From: CAIWHR01 sp963708855
GTDB lineage: Bacteria; Pseudomonadota; Gammaproteobacteria; Burkholderiales; Casimicrobiaceae
Reading direction: 5' to 3'
NCBI GenBank assembly: GCA_963708855.1
Contig: CAVPUM010000025.1
Span: 1-64,000 of the forward strand
DNA: 64,000 nt
The notes under the pieces were generated by a model. The model worked only from the letters and a program-made list of their open reading frames with translations. It did not search any database and was not told where the DNA came from. Shown here one piece after another: positions 38,357 through 47,539 of the stretch (position 1 is the first letter of the stretch; each line of letters starts with the position of its first letter). Both the position numbers and the translations under genes were made by a program.

Positions 38357-40411
38357 TCACGGGGGCATAGCCATGCCATTATGCCGCAGAAGCGCGTCAA
38401 GTTGGGGCGCCCTTCCCCGAAATGCCACGAACGACTCCATCGCATCCCGGCTCCCGCCGCGCGCGAGCACCTCGTCGCGGAATCTGCCTCCGGCGACGGG
38501 CGACAGCACGCCGGCCTCCTCGAATGCGGAATATGCGTCCGCGGAGAGGACCTCGGCCCATTGATAGCTGTAGTATCCAGCTGCATAGCCGCCGGCAAAG
38601 ATGTGCGCGAACGAATCCATGAAGCGGTCGTAGGAGGCCCGTGGCGCCACCGCGACTTCGCGCCGCACCGCATCGAGCACGGCCTGCGGCGGCTCGCCGC
38701 CGCGAGGGTCGCGGGCCGAGTGCAGCAGCATGTCGAACAGGCCGAACTCGAGATAGCGGACCGTTGCCAGGCCGCTCTGAAAATTCTTCGCCGCGAGCAT
38801 CCGGTCGAACATTGCGCGCGGCATCGGCGCGCCGCTGTCGACGTGCGCTGTCATCGGTGCGAGCACGTCCCACTCCCAGCAGAAATTCTCCATGAACTGG
38901 CTGGGCAGTTCGACGGCATCCCATTCGACGCCCTGGATGCCCGAGACCCCCGGCACCTCCACGCGCGTCAGCAGCTGGTGCAGGCCGTGCCCGAATTCGT
39001 GGAAGAGGGTGATCACTTCGTCGTGGGTGAACGTCGCTGGGCGGCCGTCGGTCGCTGGCGACAGGTTGCAGGTGAGGAACGCGACCGGATGCTGGACGTG
39101 CCCGCCCGCGCGGCGGCGATTGACGGCGTCGTCCTGCCACGCGCCGCCCTGCTTGCCGGGCCGCGCATGGTTGTCGAGGTAGAACTGGCCGAGCAGCCTG
39201 CCCGAGGCGTCGCTGACTTCGAAGAAGCGCACGTCGCCATGCCATGTCGGCGCCCGGCTTTCGCGGATCGTAATGCCATAGAGCGTCTGCGCCACGTGGA
39301 AGAGCCCGGCGAGCACCTTGTGCTCCGGAAAGTAGCGGCGAACTTCCTGTTCCGAGAACGCAAAACGCTTGGCCTTGAGCTTCTCCGAGGCATAGGCCAG
39401 GTCCCAGGGCGCGAGATCGGCGAGTCCGAGCTCGGTCCGGGCGAACGCCTGGAGTTCGGCGTAATCGCGCAGGGCGAACGGCCTCGCGCGGCGCACGAGA
39501 TCGCGCAGGAATCCGAGCACGTCGTCGACGCTCTTCGCCATCTTGGTCGCCAGCGAGACCCCGGCAAAATGTGGGTAACCGAGCAGCAGGGCCGCCTCGT
39601 GGCGCAACTCGAGCAGGCGCCGGATCACCGGAGCGTTGTCCCATGCTGGCGACGCGCCCAGGTCCGAGGCGCGCGTCGCGTAGGCGCGATGCAGCGTGGC
39701 GCGCAGCGCGCGGTTGTCGGCGTAGCTCAGCACCGGCAGATAGCACGGCATGTGCAGCGTGAGCTTCCAGCCGGCATTGCCATCGGCTTCGGCCGCGGCG
39801 CGCGCTGCGGCGAGCACGGCATCGGGCACGCCGGCCAGTTCGTCTGGGTCGGCGACGTAGAGCGCCCAATCGTTGGTCGCGTCGAGCACGTTGTCGTCGA
39901 ATCGTGCCGAGAGTTCCGCCAGTTCCTCGTCCACCGCCTTGAGGCGCGCCTTTTCCGGCGCGGGCAACTCGGCGCCGCCCAGACGGAAGTCGCGCAGTTC
40001 GTTTTCCACGGCTCTTCGTCTGGCCGCGTCGAGCCCGGCGAACGACGGCGACGCCGCGAGCTCCCGGTAACGGCGAAAGAGCCGGAGATCCTGCGCCAGG
40101 TCGGTGTGGAATGCGGTGATCCTCGGCAGGTTGCCGTGGTAGACGGCGCGCAATTCGGGCGAGCTCGCGACCGCATTGAGGTGCCGGACGACGCTCCACG
40201 CGCGGTCGAGCCGATCGAGCGGGCCCGCCAGCGGCTCCGTCACCGTCTCCCACGTTGCGGGCCGGGAATCGGCGGCGACGTCCTCGATGGCGGCGCGGGC
40301 CGCATCGATGAGCAGGTCGATGGCGGGCGTCACGTGCTCGACCCGGATTGCGTCGAACGGGATCGGCCCGGAAAACTCGAGCAGCGGGTTGGCGTTGTCG
40401 GTGCCGTTCAT
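38357..40411 (-). CDS. prlC: Oligopeptidase A
   Basis: 684-aa M3 metallopeptidase, normal length. HEFGHGLHQL at 471-475 is the zinc site, followed by ENFCWEW with the third ligand Glu; YSYQWAEVLSADAY and the C-terminal tail match OpdA. Degrades short peptides, including signal-peptide fragments, in the cytosol. Its ATG overlaps the murU stop by 4 bases. Confidence 0.96.
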   Translation of the reverse strand: MNGTDNANPLLEFSGPIPFDAIRVEHVTPAIDLLIDAARAAIEDVAADSRPATWETVTEPLAGPLDRLDRAWSVVRHLNAVASSPELRAVYHGNLPRITAFHTDLAQDLRLFRRYRELAASPSFAGLDAARRRAVENELRDFRLGGAELPAPEKARLKAVDEELAELSARFDDNVLDATNDWALYVADPDELAGVPDAVLAAARAAAEADGNAGWKLTLHMPCYLPVLSYADNRALRATLHRAYATRASDLGASPAWDNAPVIRRLLELRHEAALLLGYPHFAGVSLATKMAKSVDDVLGFLRDLVRRARPFALRDYAELQAFARTELGLADLAPWDLAYASEKLKAKRFAFSEQEVRRYFPEHKVLAGLFHVAQTLYGITIRESRAPTWHGDVRFFEVSDASGRLLGQFYLDNHARPGKQGGAWQDDAVNRRRAGGHVQHPVAFLTCNLSPATDGRPATFTHDEVITLFHEFGHGLHQLLTRVEVPGVSGIQGVEWDAVELPSQFMENFCWEWDVLAPMTAHVDSGAPMPRAMFDRMLAAKNFQSGLATVRYLEFGLFDMLLHSARDPRGGEPPQAVLDAVRREVAVAPRASYDRFMDSFAHIFAGGYAAGYYSYQWAEVLSADAYSAFEEAGVLSPVAGGRFRDEVLARGGSRDAMESFVAFRGRAPQLDALLRHNGMAMPP

Positions 40412-41139
40412 CGATTCAAGGGGGGCTGTTCCAGTCGCAACGCGGCATCCAGCCGCGCGAGGTCGTCCGGCGTACCGACATTTGCCCAAAAACCATCGAA
40501 AGTCTCGCCGGAGACCCTTCCTTCGGCAATCCACCGTTGGAGGTAGGGCAGCAGTTTGAGCTTCGCGCCGCGTGGAAGTTCGCGGAACAGGCGGGTATCG
40601 TAGAGGCCGATATTGGCGTATGTCTGCCGCGGGGTCGCCTCGAGCGCGAGCCTGCCGTCGACCAGCGCGAAATCGCCGCCCGGGTGGTCGGGCGGGTTCG
40701 GTACCAGCACGAGATGGACGCGCGCGGGGTCCGGCTGGCTCGCCATGGCGGCGGCCGCCGGGAGGAGCGACGCGTAGTCGAACGTCGTGAAAACGTCGCC
40801 CGAGACGATCAACGCGGGTCCGGACGGCAGCAGCGGCAGCGCAGTGGCGATGCCGCCGGCGGCCTCCAGCGGTTCCGGTTCGAGCGACCAGTGCAACATC
40901 ACGCCGAACGCGGCGCCGTTGCCGAGTGCCGCGACGAGTCGCCCCGCGAGATGCGCGGCGTTGATGACGATGTCGCGGCATCCGGCCCGGGCCAGCGCCT
41001 CGATCTGCCAGACGACGAGCGGCTTGCCGCCCACTTCGAGCAAGGGCTTGGGCGTCGTGTCCGACAGCGGACGCATCCGCTCGCCGCGGCCCGCGGCGAG
41101 GATCATGGCGCCGATGGACGGGGCGGACGGGCGTGTCAC
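40408..41139 (-). CDS. murU: N-acetylmuramate 1-phosphate uridylyltransferase (MurU)
   Basis: 243-aa sugar-phosphate nucleotidyltransferase: LAAGRGERMRPLSDTTPKPLLEVGGKP at the N-terminus and VSGDVFTTFDY for the metal Asp. With AmgK it recycles MurNAc to UDP-MurNAc, bypassing MurA. GTG start at 41139 overlaps the amgK stop (GTGA). The AmgK-MurU pairing decides the call over other nucleotidyltransferases. Confidence 0.9.
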   Translation of the reverse strand: MTRPSAPSIGAMILAAGRGERMRPLSDTTPKPLLEVGGKPLVVWQIEALARAGCRDIVINAAHLAGRLVAALGNGAAFGVMLHWSLEPEPLEAAGGIATALPLLPSGPALIVSGDVFTTFDYASLLPAAAAMASQPDPARVHLVLVPNPPDHPGGDFALVDGRLALEATPRQTYANIGLYDTRLFRELPRGAKLKLLPYLQRWIAEGRVSGETFDGFWANVGTPDDLARLDAALRLEQPPLNR

Positions 41140-42161
41140 GCGGCCCCGGCGCGCGCGCCGCCCTCGATCTCGCCGATGAGCGTCGCCAACGGGCCGAGCG
41201 CGCGGTATCGCGCGCAGGCGGCGCGCAAATAGCCCATCACGCGCGGCATGTCGTCGAGGTAGACCGCCTTGCCGTCGCGGTGACAAAGGCGCGCGAAGAT
41301 GCCGAGCACCTTCAGCTGCCGCTGCACGCCCATCCACTCGAAGTCACGCCAGAAGTCGGCGAAATCGGCGCCGACCGGCAGCCCCGCCGCGCGCGCTCTC
41401 TCCCAGTAGCGCACCGACCAGTCGATCTGCTGTTCCTCGTCCCATGCGATGTAGGCATCGCGCAGCAGCGAGACGAGGTCGTAGGTGATCGGGCCGATCA
41501 CCGCGTCCTGGAAATCGAGAACGCCCGGGTTGGGCTCGGCGAGCATCAGGTTGCGCGAATGGTAGTCGCGGTGGACGAACACGCGTGGCTGCGCGAGGTT
41601 GTTGTCGAGGATGAGCCGGAAGGCGCTCGCGAGCGTCTGCTCCTGCGCCGGCGCGAGCGCGACACCGAGGTGTCGGCCGACATACCAGTCGCGAAACAGC
41701 GCGAGCTCGCGCGCGAGGAGAGCCTCGTCGTACGGCGGCAGCGCGTCGTCGCGCGTGGCCTTCTGCCAGCGGATCAGTGCGACGGTGGCGTCGGCGTAGA
41801 GTGCCGGTGCGGACTTCGCATCGAGTTCCGCGAGGTAGGTTCTGGAGCCGAGATCGGTGAGCAGAAGGAAGCCGTGCCCGGGATCACCCGCCAGTACTTC
41901 GGGTGCGTGCAAGCCGGCGCCCGCGAGCAATCCCGCCACGCGGACGAAGGGGCGGCAGTCCTCCATCGGAGGTGGCGCGTCCATGACGATCAGCGTTGCA
42001 TGCCCCCGCCACGGCGCCTCGGGCGTGATCCGAAAATAGCGGCGGAAGCTCGCGTCGGAGGAAGCGGGCGCGAGCGCGAACGCGCCGGTGCCGAGCGCGG
42101 CCGCGGTCCAGACGGACAGTTCGTCGCGGCGGACGTCGGCGGTGTCCGTGGCGGCCGTCAT
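41136..42161 (-). CDS. amgK: Anomeric N-acetylmuramate/GlcNAc kinase (AmgK)
   Basis: 341-aa aminoglycoside-phosphotransferase-like kinase. Catalytic loop HRDYHSRN at 197-204 and metal motif DFQDA at 216-220, with RRYFRI near the N-terminus. Phosphorylates the anomeric carbon of MurNAc in cell-wall recycling. Divergent from lptD, the order known in pseudomonads and betaproteobacteria. Confidence 0.92.
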   Translation of the reverse strand: MTAATDTADVRRDELSVWTAAALGTGAFALAPASSDASFRRYFRITPEAPWRGHATLIVMDAPPPMEDCRPFVRVAGLLAGAGLHAPEVLAGDPGHGFLLLTDLGSRTYLAELDAKSAPALYADATVALIRWQKATRDDALPPYDEALLARELALFRDWYVGRHLGVALAPAQEQTLASAFRLILDNNLAQPRVFVHRDYHSRNLMLAEPNPGVLDFQDAVIGPITYDLVSLLRDAYIAWDEEQQIDWSVRYWERARAAGLPVGADFADFWRDFEWMGVQRQLKVLGIFARLCHRDGKAVYLDDMPRVMGYLRAACARYRALGPLATLIGEIEGGARAGAA

Positions 42162-42207
42162 CGGGCGGATTCGCCGCGAACCAGGAGCCTGTCGGGCGTG
42201 ATTTTCA

Positions 42208-42279
42208 GTGCCCGCCCGGCCGCCCGAAGGGCACTGCGCACCCCCGCGGGGGGCAGCGAACGCAGTGAGCGTGGGGGTC
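42208..42279. repeat. REP-like intergenic palindromic element
   Basis: GGCCGCCCGAAGGGCACTG, then CCCCCGCGGGGG (42241-42252), GCAGCGAACGCAGTGAGC and GTGGGGGT. The pattern of C-run/G-run palindrome plus GCAGCGAACG.AGTGAGC resembles a family of intergenic repeats I know from Burkholderiales genomes. Only one copy is seen in this window, so repeat status rests on recall. Confidence 0.5.
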
Positions 42280-42295
42280 GTTCATTCGGGTGCAC

Positions 42296-42301
42296 TAGAA
42301 T
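42296..42301 (+). promoter_or_regulatory. Putative -10 element of lptD
   Basis: TAGAAT in GCACTAGAATGTG. RNA would start near 42308, which excludes the in-frame GTG at 42302 and supports ATG 42350 as the lptD start. No clear -35. Confidence 0.5.
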
Positions 42302-42349
42302 GTGCGATCTTACCATCGGGTCAACAAACACCGGCACGACATTCAGCGG

Positions 42350-44710
42350 ATGATCCCTCACCTCGCCCCCATCGCGTTCGCCCTTGCGGCGCTGCTCGCG
42401 CCGCATGCGGCAGCCGGGCAGGCGGCGAACGCGGCGCCGGTGAGCGACGACGCGTTGCCCGAGCCGGGGCTCATACCGGCCCCGCGGCTTGTCCCGCCGC
42501 GACCGGTCGATCCGCCTGCGCCGTCGTCCCCCGGCGGATCGCCCCGGCCGCTCTCCGTGCCCGCGGCGACGCTCCCCGACGGCGCGATCTTTCTGCGCGC
42601 CGATCGCATCGAGGGCGCCGCCGATCGCTTCGTCGAAGCCGCCGGCAAGGTCGAGTTGCGCACCCGTCGCGACACGGTGCTCGCGGATTGGCTGCGCTAC
42701 GATTTCGTCAGCGACGAGATCTGGGGCAAGGGTGAGGTTCTGATCCGTCACGGCATCGACTGGATCACCGGACCCGAGGTCCGTTTCAAGCGCGGCGCGG
42801 AAACGGGATTCTTCACTTCGCCGCGGTTTTTTCTTGGCGAGAACGGTTCGCGCGGCAGCGCCGCGGAAATCCGCTTTGCCGGCCCCGACCGTTACGAGGC
42901 CACCGATGCCCGCTACACGACGTGCGTCGCGCCGCGGGAGGACTGGTACATCCGGACGGGCGAGCTCGAAATCGACAAGACGCGGATGGTCGGCACCGGA
43001 CGCGACGCGACGGTCTATTTCTTTGGGGCGCCGGTGATCTATTCGCCCTGGTTCGAGGTCCCGCTGTCGAATGCGCGCAAATCGGGCTTTCTCACGCCCA
43101 CCACGGGCTTGACGGAGATTCGCGGGTTCGAGTACGCGCAGCCGTACTACCTCAATCTCGCGCCCAACTACGACGCGACGATCACGCCCCGCCTCATGAC
43201 CAAGCGCGGTCTGCAGATCGGCGGGCAGGGGCGCTATCTCTTCGCCAAGGGCCAGGGCGAAATGGCCGCGGAGTATCTGCACGACGACCGCGTGACGGGC
43301 ACGAACCGGTACGCCCTGTCCACCAGGCACACGCAGAATCTGGATTTCCTGCCCGGCCTCGTCGGTTACTGGAACCTGAACAAGGTGTCCGACGACACCT
43401 ACTTCGCCGATCTCTCGGACCGCGTCGGACTCACGTCGCAGACGACGCTGCCACGCGAAGGCGGGTTTGCCTACGCCAACGGACCATGGCAGTTTCTCGC
43501 CCGGGCGCAGGGTTTCCAGACGCTGCAGGATCCCGCGGCGCCGCAGCCGGATCCCTACGATCGCGTGCCGCAGGCGCTGGTGACACTGCAGGAGCTTGAC
43601 TGGAACGGGCTCACGTTCGCCGGCATCGGCGAATATGCGTACTTCCGGCAGCCGACGCTCACCACGGGCCATCGCGCCTATGCGTGGCCGACCGTGGCGT
43701 GGGAACGGCAGGGCGCGGCGTGGTCGGTCGTCGCGCGCACCGGCGTTCATCTGCGTCAGTACGACCTCAACGAGAAGAGGCCGGATGTTTCCGCGGCCTT
43801 CGGCTACGCCATTCCGATATCGTCCGTCGACGGCGGCCTCGTTTTCGAGCGCGACTGGGACATCGCGGGGCGGCGCTTCGTCCATACGCTCGAGCCGCGC
43901 GCGTTCTATGTCTATGTTCCCTACCGCGACCAGAGCAAGGCTCCGATCTTCGACACCGCGGTCGACGATTTCAATTTTGTCCAGCTGTTCAGCGTCAACC
44001 GCTATCTCGGCAACGACCGGATCGGCGACGCCAACCAGCTCACGCTCGCGATGACGTCGCGGCTTCTCGAGACCGAGACCGGCGCCGAGCGGCTGCGGGT
44101 GGCCGTCGGCCAGCGCTTCTACTTCGACGATCAGAAGGTCGTGCTGAACGAGTCGGCGCGCTCCGCCGCCACGTCGGACGCGCTGCTCGGCATCGAGGGC
44201 CGCCTGTCCGATGCGTGGGCGCTTATCGGGCTGTGGCAATACAACCTGGACTCCTCGCAGACCGAGCGCCTGAACGCGGGCGTCCGGTTCACGCCTGCGC
44301 CGGGCCGCGTGTTCAACGCGAGTTACACCTATAACCGCCAGTATTTCGACCCGATCGGCAAGCAGTCGCAACTCAAGCAGTTCGACCTTTCGTGGCAGCT
44401 CCCGGTGAATCCGAACTGGACGCTGCTCGGGCGGTGGAACTACTCGCTGGTCGACAGCAAGACGCTGGAAGCGGTGGCTGGCGTCGAGTACAATGCGGAC
44501 TGCTGGGCATTGCGGCTCGTCGCCCAGCGCCTGACGACGACTTCGCAGACGACGACCAATTCGGTCTATCTGCAGATCGAGCTGAACGGGCTGGCGCGAT
44601 TCGGCACCAACCCGCTTGAACTCCTGCGCCGCAGCGTCCCCGGCTATCAGCAGACCAACGATCCAACCGTGTCGCCGCGTTTTCGTGACGACGCCTTCCA
44701 GGAATTTTGA
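42350..44710 (+). CDS. lptD: LPS-assembly protein LptD
   Basis: 786 aa: signal peptide (about 1-22), a Pro-rich stretch, the OstA beta-jellyroll (about 80-230, IFLRADRIEGAADRFVEAAGKVELR) and the 26-strand barrel domain. It inserts LPS into the outer membrane with LptE. Only two cysteines are present (in YTTCVAP and NADCWAL), so one jellyroll-barrel disulfide instead of the two in E. coli. surA follows after 8 bases. Confidence 0.95.
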   Translation: MIPHLAPIAFALAALLAPHAAAGQAANAAPVSDDALPEPGLIPAPRLVPPRPVDPPAPSSPGGSPRPLSVPAATLPDGAIFLRADRIEGAADRFVEAAGKVELRTRRDTVLADWLRYDFVSDEIWGKGEVLIRHGIDWITGPEVRFKRGAETGFFTSPRFFLGENGSRGSAAEIRFAGPDRYEATDARYTTCVAPREDWYIRTGELEIDKTRMVGTGRDATVYFFGAPVIYSPWFEVPLSNARKSGFLTPTTGLTEIRGFEYAQPYYLNLAPNYDATITPRLMTKRGLQIGGQGRYLFAKGQGEMAAEYLHDDRVTGTNRYALSTRHTQNLDFLPGLVGYWNLNKVSDDTYFADLSDRVGLTSQTTLPREGGFAYANGPWQFLARAQGFQTLQDPAAPQPDPYDRVPQALVTLQELDWNGLTFAGIGEYAYFRQPTLTTGHRAYAWPTVAWERQGAAWSVVARTGVHLRQYDLNEKRPDVSAAFGYAIPISSVDGGLVFERDWDIAGRRFVHTLEPRAFYVYVPYRDQSKAPIFDTAVDDFNFVQLFSVNRYLGNDRIGDANQLTLAMTSRLLETETGAERLRVAVGQRFYFDDQKVVLNESARSAATSDALLGIEGRLSDAWALIGLWQYNLDSSQTERLNAGVRFTPAPGRVFNASYTYNRQYFDPIGKQSQLKQFDLSWQLPVNPNWTLLGRWNYSLVDSKTLEAVAGVEYNADCWALRLVAQRLTTTSQTTTNSVYLQIELNGLARFGTNPLELLRRSVPGYQQTNDPTVSPRFRDDAFQEF

Positions 44711-44718
44711 GGTCAGCC

Positions 44719-46077
44719 ATGCGCATCCCCAGTCCTCTGTGGCCGTTTCCCGCATGGAGTGCCATGCTGACGGCTGCCTTCTGCGGCATTGGTGCCGTGA
44801 CGGCCATGGCCCAGGTGCCGGTGCCCGGCCGTGGCGGCGTATCGCTCGCCGGCATCGTTCCGCTCGACCGGGTGATCGCCATTGTCAACGACGAGGCGCT
44901 CACGCAATTCGACGTCAACGAGCAGAAGCGGGTCGTGCTGGGCCAGATGAGGACACAGAGCGTCACGCCGCCCGCGATCGATGTCCTCGAGAAGCAGGTG
45001 CTCGAGCGGCTGATCACCGAGCGCGCGCTTCTGCAGTACGCGAAGGAAACGGGGATTCGCGTCGACGACACGCAGGTGGAGCGCACACTGTTGCGCATTG
45101 CCGAGGACAACAAGCTCACTGCCGAGGAGTTCCGCAAGGCAGTGGAGCGCGAAGGCATACCTTACGCGAAGTATCGCTCCGATATCCGGAACGAGATCCT
45201 CATTCAGCGCCTGCGGGACCGCGAGGTCGAGGGCCGCGTCACCGTCAGCGATGCCGAAGTCGACCATCTGCTCGCCACTCTCGAGGCGCAAGCGGGCGGC
45301 CAGGTCGAGTACCGGCTTGCGCACATCCTCGTGCTCGTGCCGGAACAGGCCTCGTCGGAGCAGATCGACCTGAGGCGGCGCCGTGCGGAAGACGCGCTGC
45401 AGCAACTGCGGACAGGCACCGATTTCGCGCAGGTTGCCGCGAGCTTTTCGGACGCCCCGGATGCCCTGCAGGGCGGCAGCCTCGGCTGGCGTGCCCCGGC
45501 GCGCCTGCCGACGGTCTTCGCGGAAACGGTAGGCAGGATGAAGCCGGGCGAGGTTTCCGGTTTGCTCCGCTCGGCCAGCGGCTTCCATGTCGTCAAGGTG
45601 CTCGAGACGCGCAGCGGCGATGCCCCGACGGTCATCGAGCAGACGCGCCTGCGTCACATCCTGGTCAAGGTGAACGAGACCACGTCGAGCGACGAAGCGA
45701 AGATCAAGATCGATCGGATCAGGGAGCGGATCGAGTCGGGCGCGAAGTTCGAGGATCAGGCCAGGGCGAATTCCGAGGACGCCAGCGCGGCGAAGGGCGG
45801 CGACCTGGGCTGGGTCTCGCCCGGCGACACGGTGGCCGACTTCGAGCAGGCGATGAATCGCCTGAAGCCCGGCGAGGTTTCCGCCGCGGTGCGCACGCCG
45901 TTCGGCTGGCACCTGATCCAGGTGCAGGAGCGGCGTACGCAGGACGTCACGAAGGAGAAGCGGCGCGAGCAGGCCCGGCAGGCGTTGCGGCAGCGCAAAT
46001 CGGACGAGGCGTTCCAGGAATGGGTGCGGCAGACGCGAGATCGCGCCTACATCGAGATAAAGACCGACGAGCGATAG
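44719..46077 (+). CDS. surA: Periplasmic chaperone / peptidyl-prolyl isomerase SurA
   Basis: 452 aa: signal peptide ending near TAMAQ, SurA N-domain (RVIAIVNDEALTQFDVNEQKR), and two parvulin domains starting RLAHILVLVP and RLRHILVKVN, then the C-terminal helix. Helps fold outer-membrane proteins such as LptD. ATG 44719 chosen; a TTG at 44707 overlaps the lptD stop. The usual next genes pdxA and rsmA are not here. Confidence 0.96.
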   Translation: MRIPSPLWPFPAWSAMLTAAFCGIGAVTAMAQVPVPGRGGVSLAGIVPLDRVIAIVNDEALTQFDVNEQKRVVLGQMRTQSVTPPAIDVLEKQVLERLITERALLQYAKETGIRVDDTQVERTLLRIAEDNKLTAEEFRKAVEREGIPYAKYRSDIRNEILIQRLRDREVEGRVTVSDAEVDHLLATLEAQAGGQVEYRLAHILVLVPEQASSEQIDLRRRRAEDALQQLRTGTDFAQVAASFSDAPDALQGGSLGWRAPARLPTVFAETVGRMKPGEVSGLLRSASGFHVVKVLETRSGDAPTVIEQTRLRHILVKVNETTSSDEAKIKIDRIRERIESGAKFEDQARANSEDASAAKGGDLGWVSPGDTVADFEQAMNRLKPGEVSAAVRTPFGWHLIQVQERRTQDVTKEKRREQARQALRQRKSDEAFQEWVRQTRDRAYIEIKTDER

Positions 46078-46097
46078 CCGCCACGCGCCGCGGGGCG

Positions 46098-46316
46098 CTA
46101 CAAAGGGTCCTGGGGCTGCCCCTGGTAGACGTACGCTGCCTGGGCGATCCGACCCTCGTCCATCTGCCTGCGCTCGGCGAGATCGGCCGGACGCTTGTCC
46201 CACCAGATCGCCCGGCTCTTCTGCTGTTCGCCCTCGAGCTGCGGCTGCCTGTCCTTCATCTCCCGGATGAAACGGGTGTGGTCGGATTCGTAGTGGCGCG
46301 CGGGGAGCATCGGCAT
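46098..46316 (-). CDS. DUF3460 family protein
   Basis: 72 aa: RHYESDHTRFIREMKDRQP, then RAIWWDKRPADLAERRQMDEGRIAQAAYVYQ. This pattern is typical of DUF3460, a small family known almost only from betaproteobacteria. ATG at 46316 leaves the fold intact; the frame opens 13 codons further upstream. Function unknown. Last gene of the leftward operon from ferredoxin. Confidence 0.85.
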   Translation of the reverse strand: MPMLPARHYESDHTRFIREMKDRQPQLEGEQQKSRAIWWDKRPADLAERRQMDEGRIAQAAYVYQGQPQDPL

Positions 46317-46363
46317 GGCGGCGGGTGAGGACGTGACGGCGGATGGAGGGAACACCTATCTTA

Positions 46364-47539
46364 TCATCGAGCGTCCGCCGGGGTCGCGCGCACCGGGCGC
46401 TGCGGCCGTCCGGCCACGATCTCGAAGCGGAACAGACGGCACTCGATGGCGCCGTTGAATAGCGGCGTTCGCTTCGAGGGCTTGAGGCCGATGAGCTTGG
46501 GCAGACGCGCATCGCCGGTCAGCAGGCATGCGGTCCAACCGGCGAAGCGCTGCTTCAACGCATCGCCCAACTTCGGGTAAAAGGCCGCGAGGCTGGCCTC
46601 GTCGTCCAGTCTGACGCCGTAGGGAGGGTTGGCGAGCAGGAGGCCGGAGTGCCCCGGCGCCGATCGCGTCAGCACGTCGCCTTCACCGATCTCGATCCAG
46701 GCGAGGACTCCGGCGGCCGTCGCGTTGCGGCGGCACTGCGCCACCGCGCGCGGGTCACTGTCGCTCGCGTAGATCAGGGGCGTTGCCGGCGCAGCGCCCA
46801 TCCGGTCGCGTGCGCGCTGTCTGATCCGCTGCCACGTCGGGCCGTCGTACCAGGCGAGCTTCTGAAAGCCGAACGTGCGCTGGAGCCCCGGCGCGCTGTC
46901 GGCAGCTCGAAGCGCCGCCTCGATCGGAATCGTGCCGGAACCGCACATCGGGTCGAGCAACGGCATGCCGGGAGCCCATCCGCAGAGCGCGAGCACGCCC
47001 GCCGCGAGATTCTCGCGCAGCGGGGCGCCATCGGCGTCCCGCCGCCAGCCGCGCTTGAACAGCGCATCGCCCGAGGTGTCGAGATAGAGCGTCGCTTCGC
47101 GCTCGGTCAGGTAGGCATGGACTCGCACGTCCGGCCGCTCCTTGGCGACCGAGGGGCGCCGGCCCGAATCCGCGCGGAAACGGTCACAGACGGCGTCCTT
47201 CACTTTCAGCGTCGCGAACTCGATGCTCCTGAGCGGTGAGCGCGTCGCGGCCACATCGACGCGCAGCGTTCGCGCGACCGCGAAATGCCGGCCCCAGGGG
47301 ATTCCCTTGGCCAGCGCATAAAGCTCGTCCGCGTCCCGGTAGCCGCCGTGCGCCACTTGCCAGAGGACCCGGCTGGCAAGGCGCGACTCGAGGTTCGCGT
47401 GGTACGCGAGCTCGATCGGCCCGGCGAACGCGACGCCACCCTCGGCCGGCGCGACGAAAGCGCCGCCCAGCGCGGTCAGCTCCGCCGCGAGCGCCGTCTC
47501 CAGCCCGCGCGGGCAGGGTGCGAAGAAGCGCTCGTTCAC
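46364..47539 (-). CDS. THUMP-domain rRNA (guanine-N2) methyltransferase, RlmL/YcbY N-part-like
   Basis: 391 aa: N-terminal THUMP domain (FFAPCPRGLETALAAEL, about 1-160), then an N6/N2-methylase with LLDPMCGSGTIPIEAAL (SAM motif) and LLLANPPYGVRL (NPPY catalytic loop). Corresponds to the first half of E. coli RlmKL; the second methylase (RlmK) is absent, as is usual outside enterics. GTG start overlaps the permease stop (GTGA). Confidence 0.88.
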   Translation of the reverse strand: MNERFFAPCPRGLETALAAELTALGGAFVAPAEGGVAFAGPIELAYHANLESRLASRVLWQVAHGGYRDADELYALAKGIPWGRHFAVARTLRVDVAATRSPLRSIEFATLKVKDAVCDRFRADSGRRPSVAKERPDVRVHAYLTEREATLYLDTSGDALFKRGWRRDADGAPLRENLAAGVLALCGWAPGMPLLDPMCGSGTIPIEAALRAADSAPGLQRTFGFQKLAWYDGPTWQRIRQRARDRMGAAPATPLIYASDSDPRAVAQCRRNATAAGVLAWIEIGEGDVLTRSAPGHSGLLLANPPYGVRLDDEASLAAFYPKLGDALKQRFAGWTACLLTGDARLPKLIGLKPSKRTPLFNGAIECRLFRFEIVAGRPQRPVRATPADAR

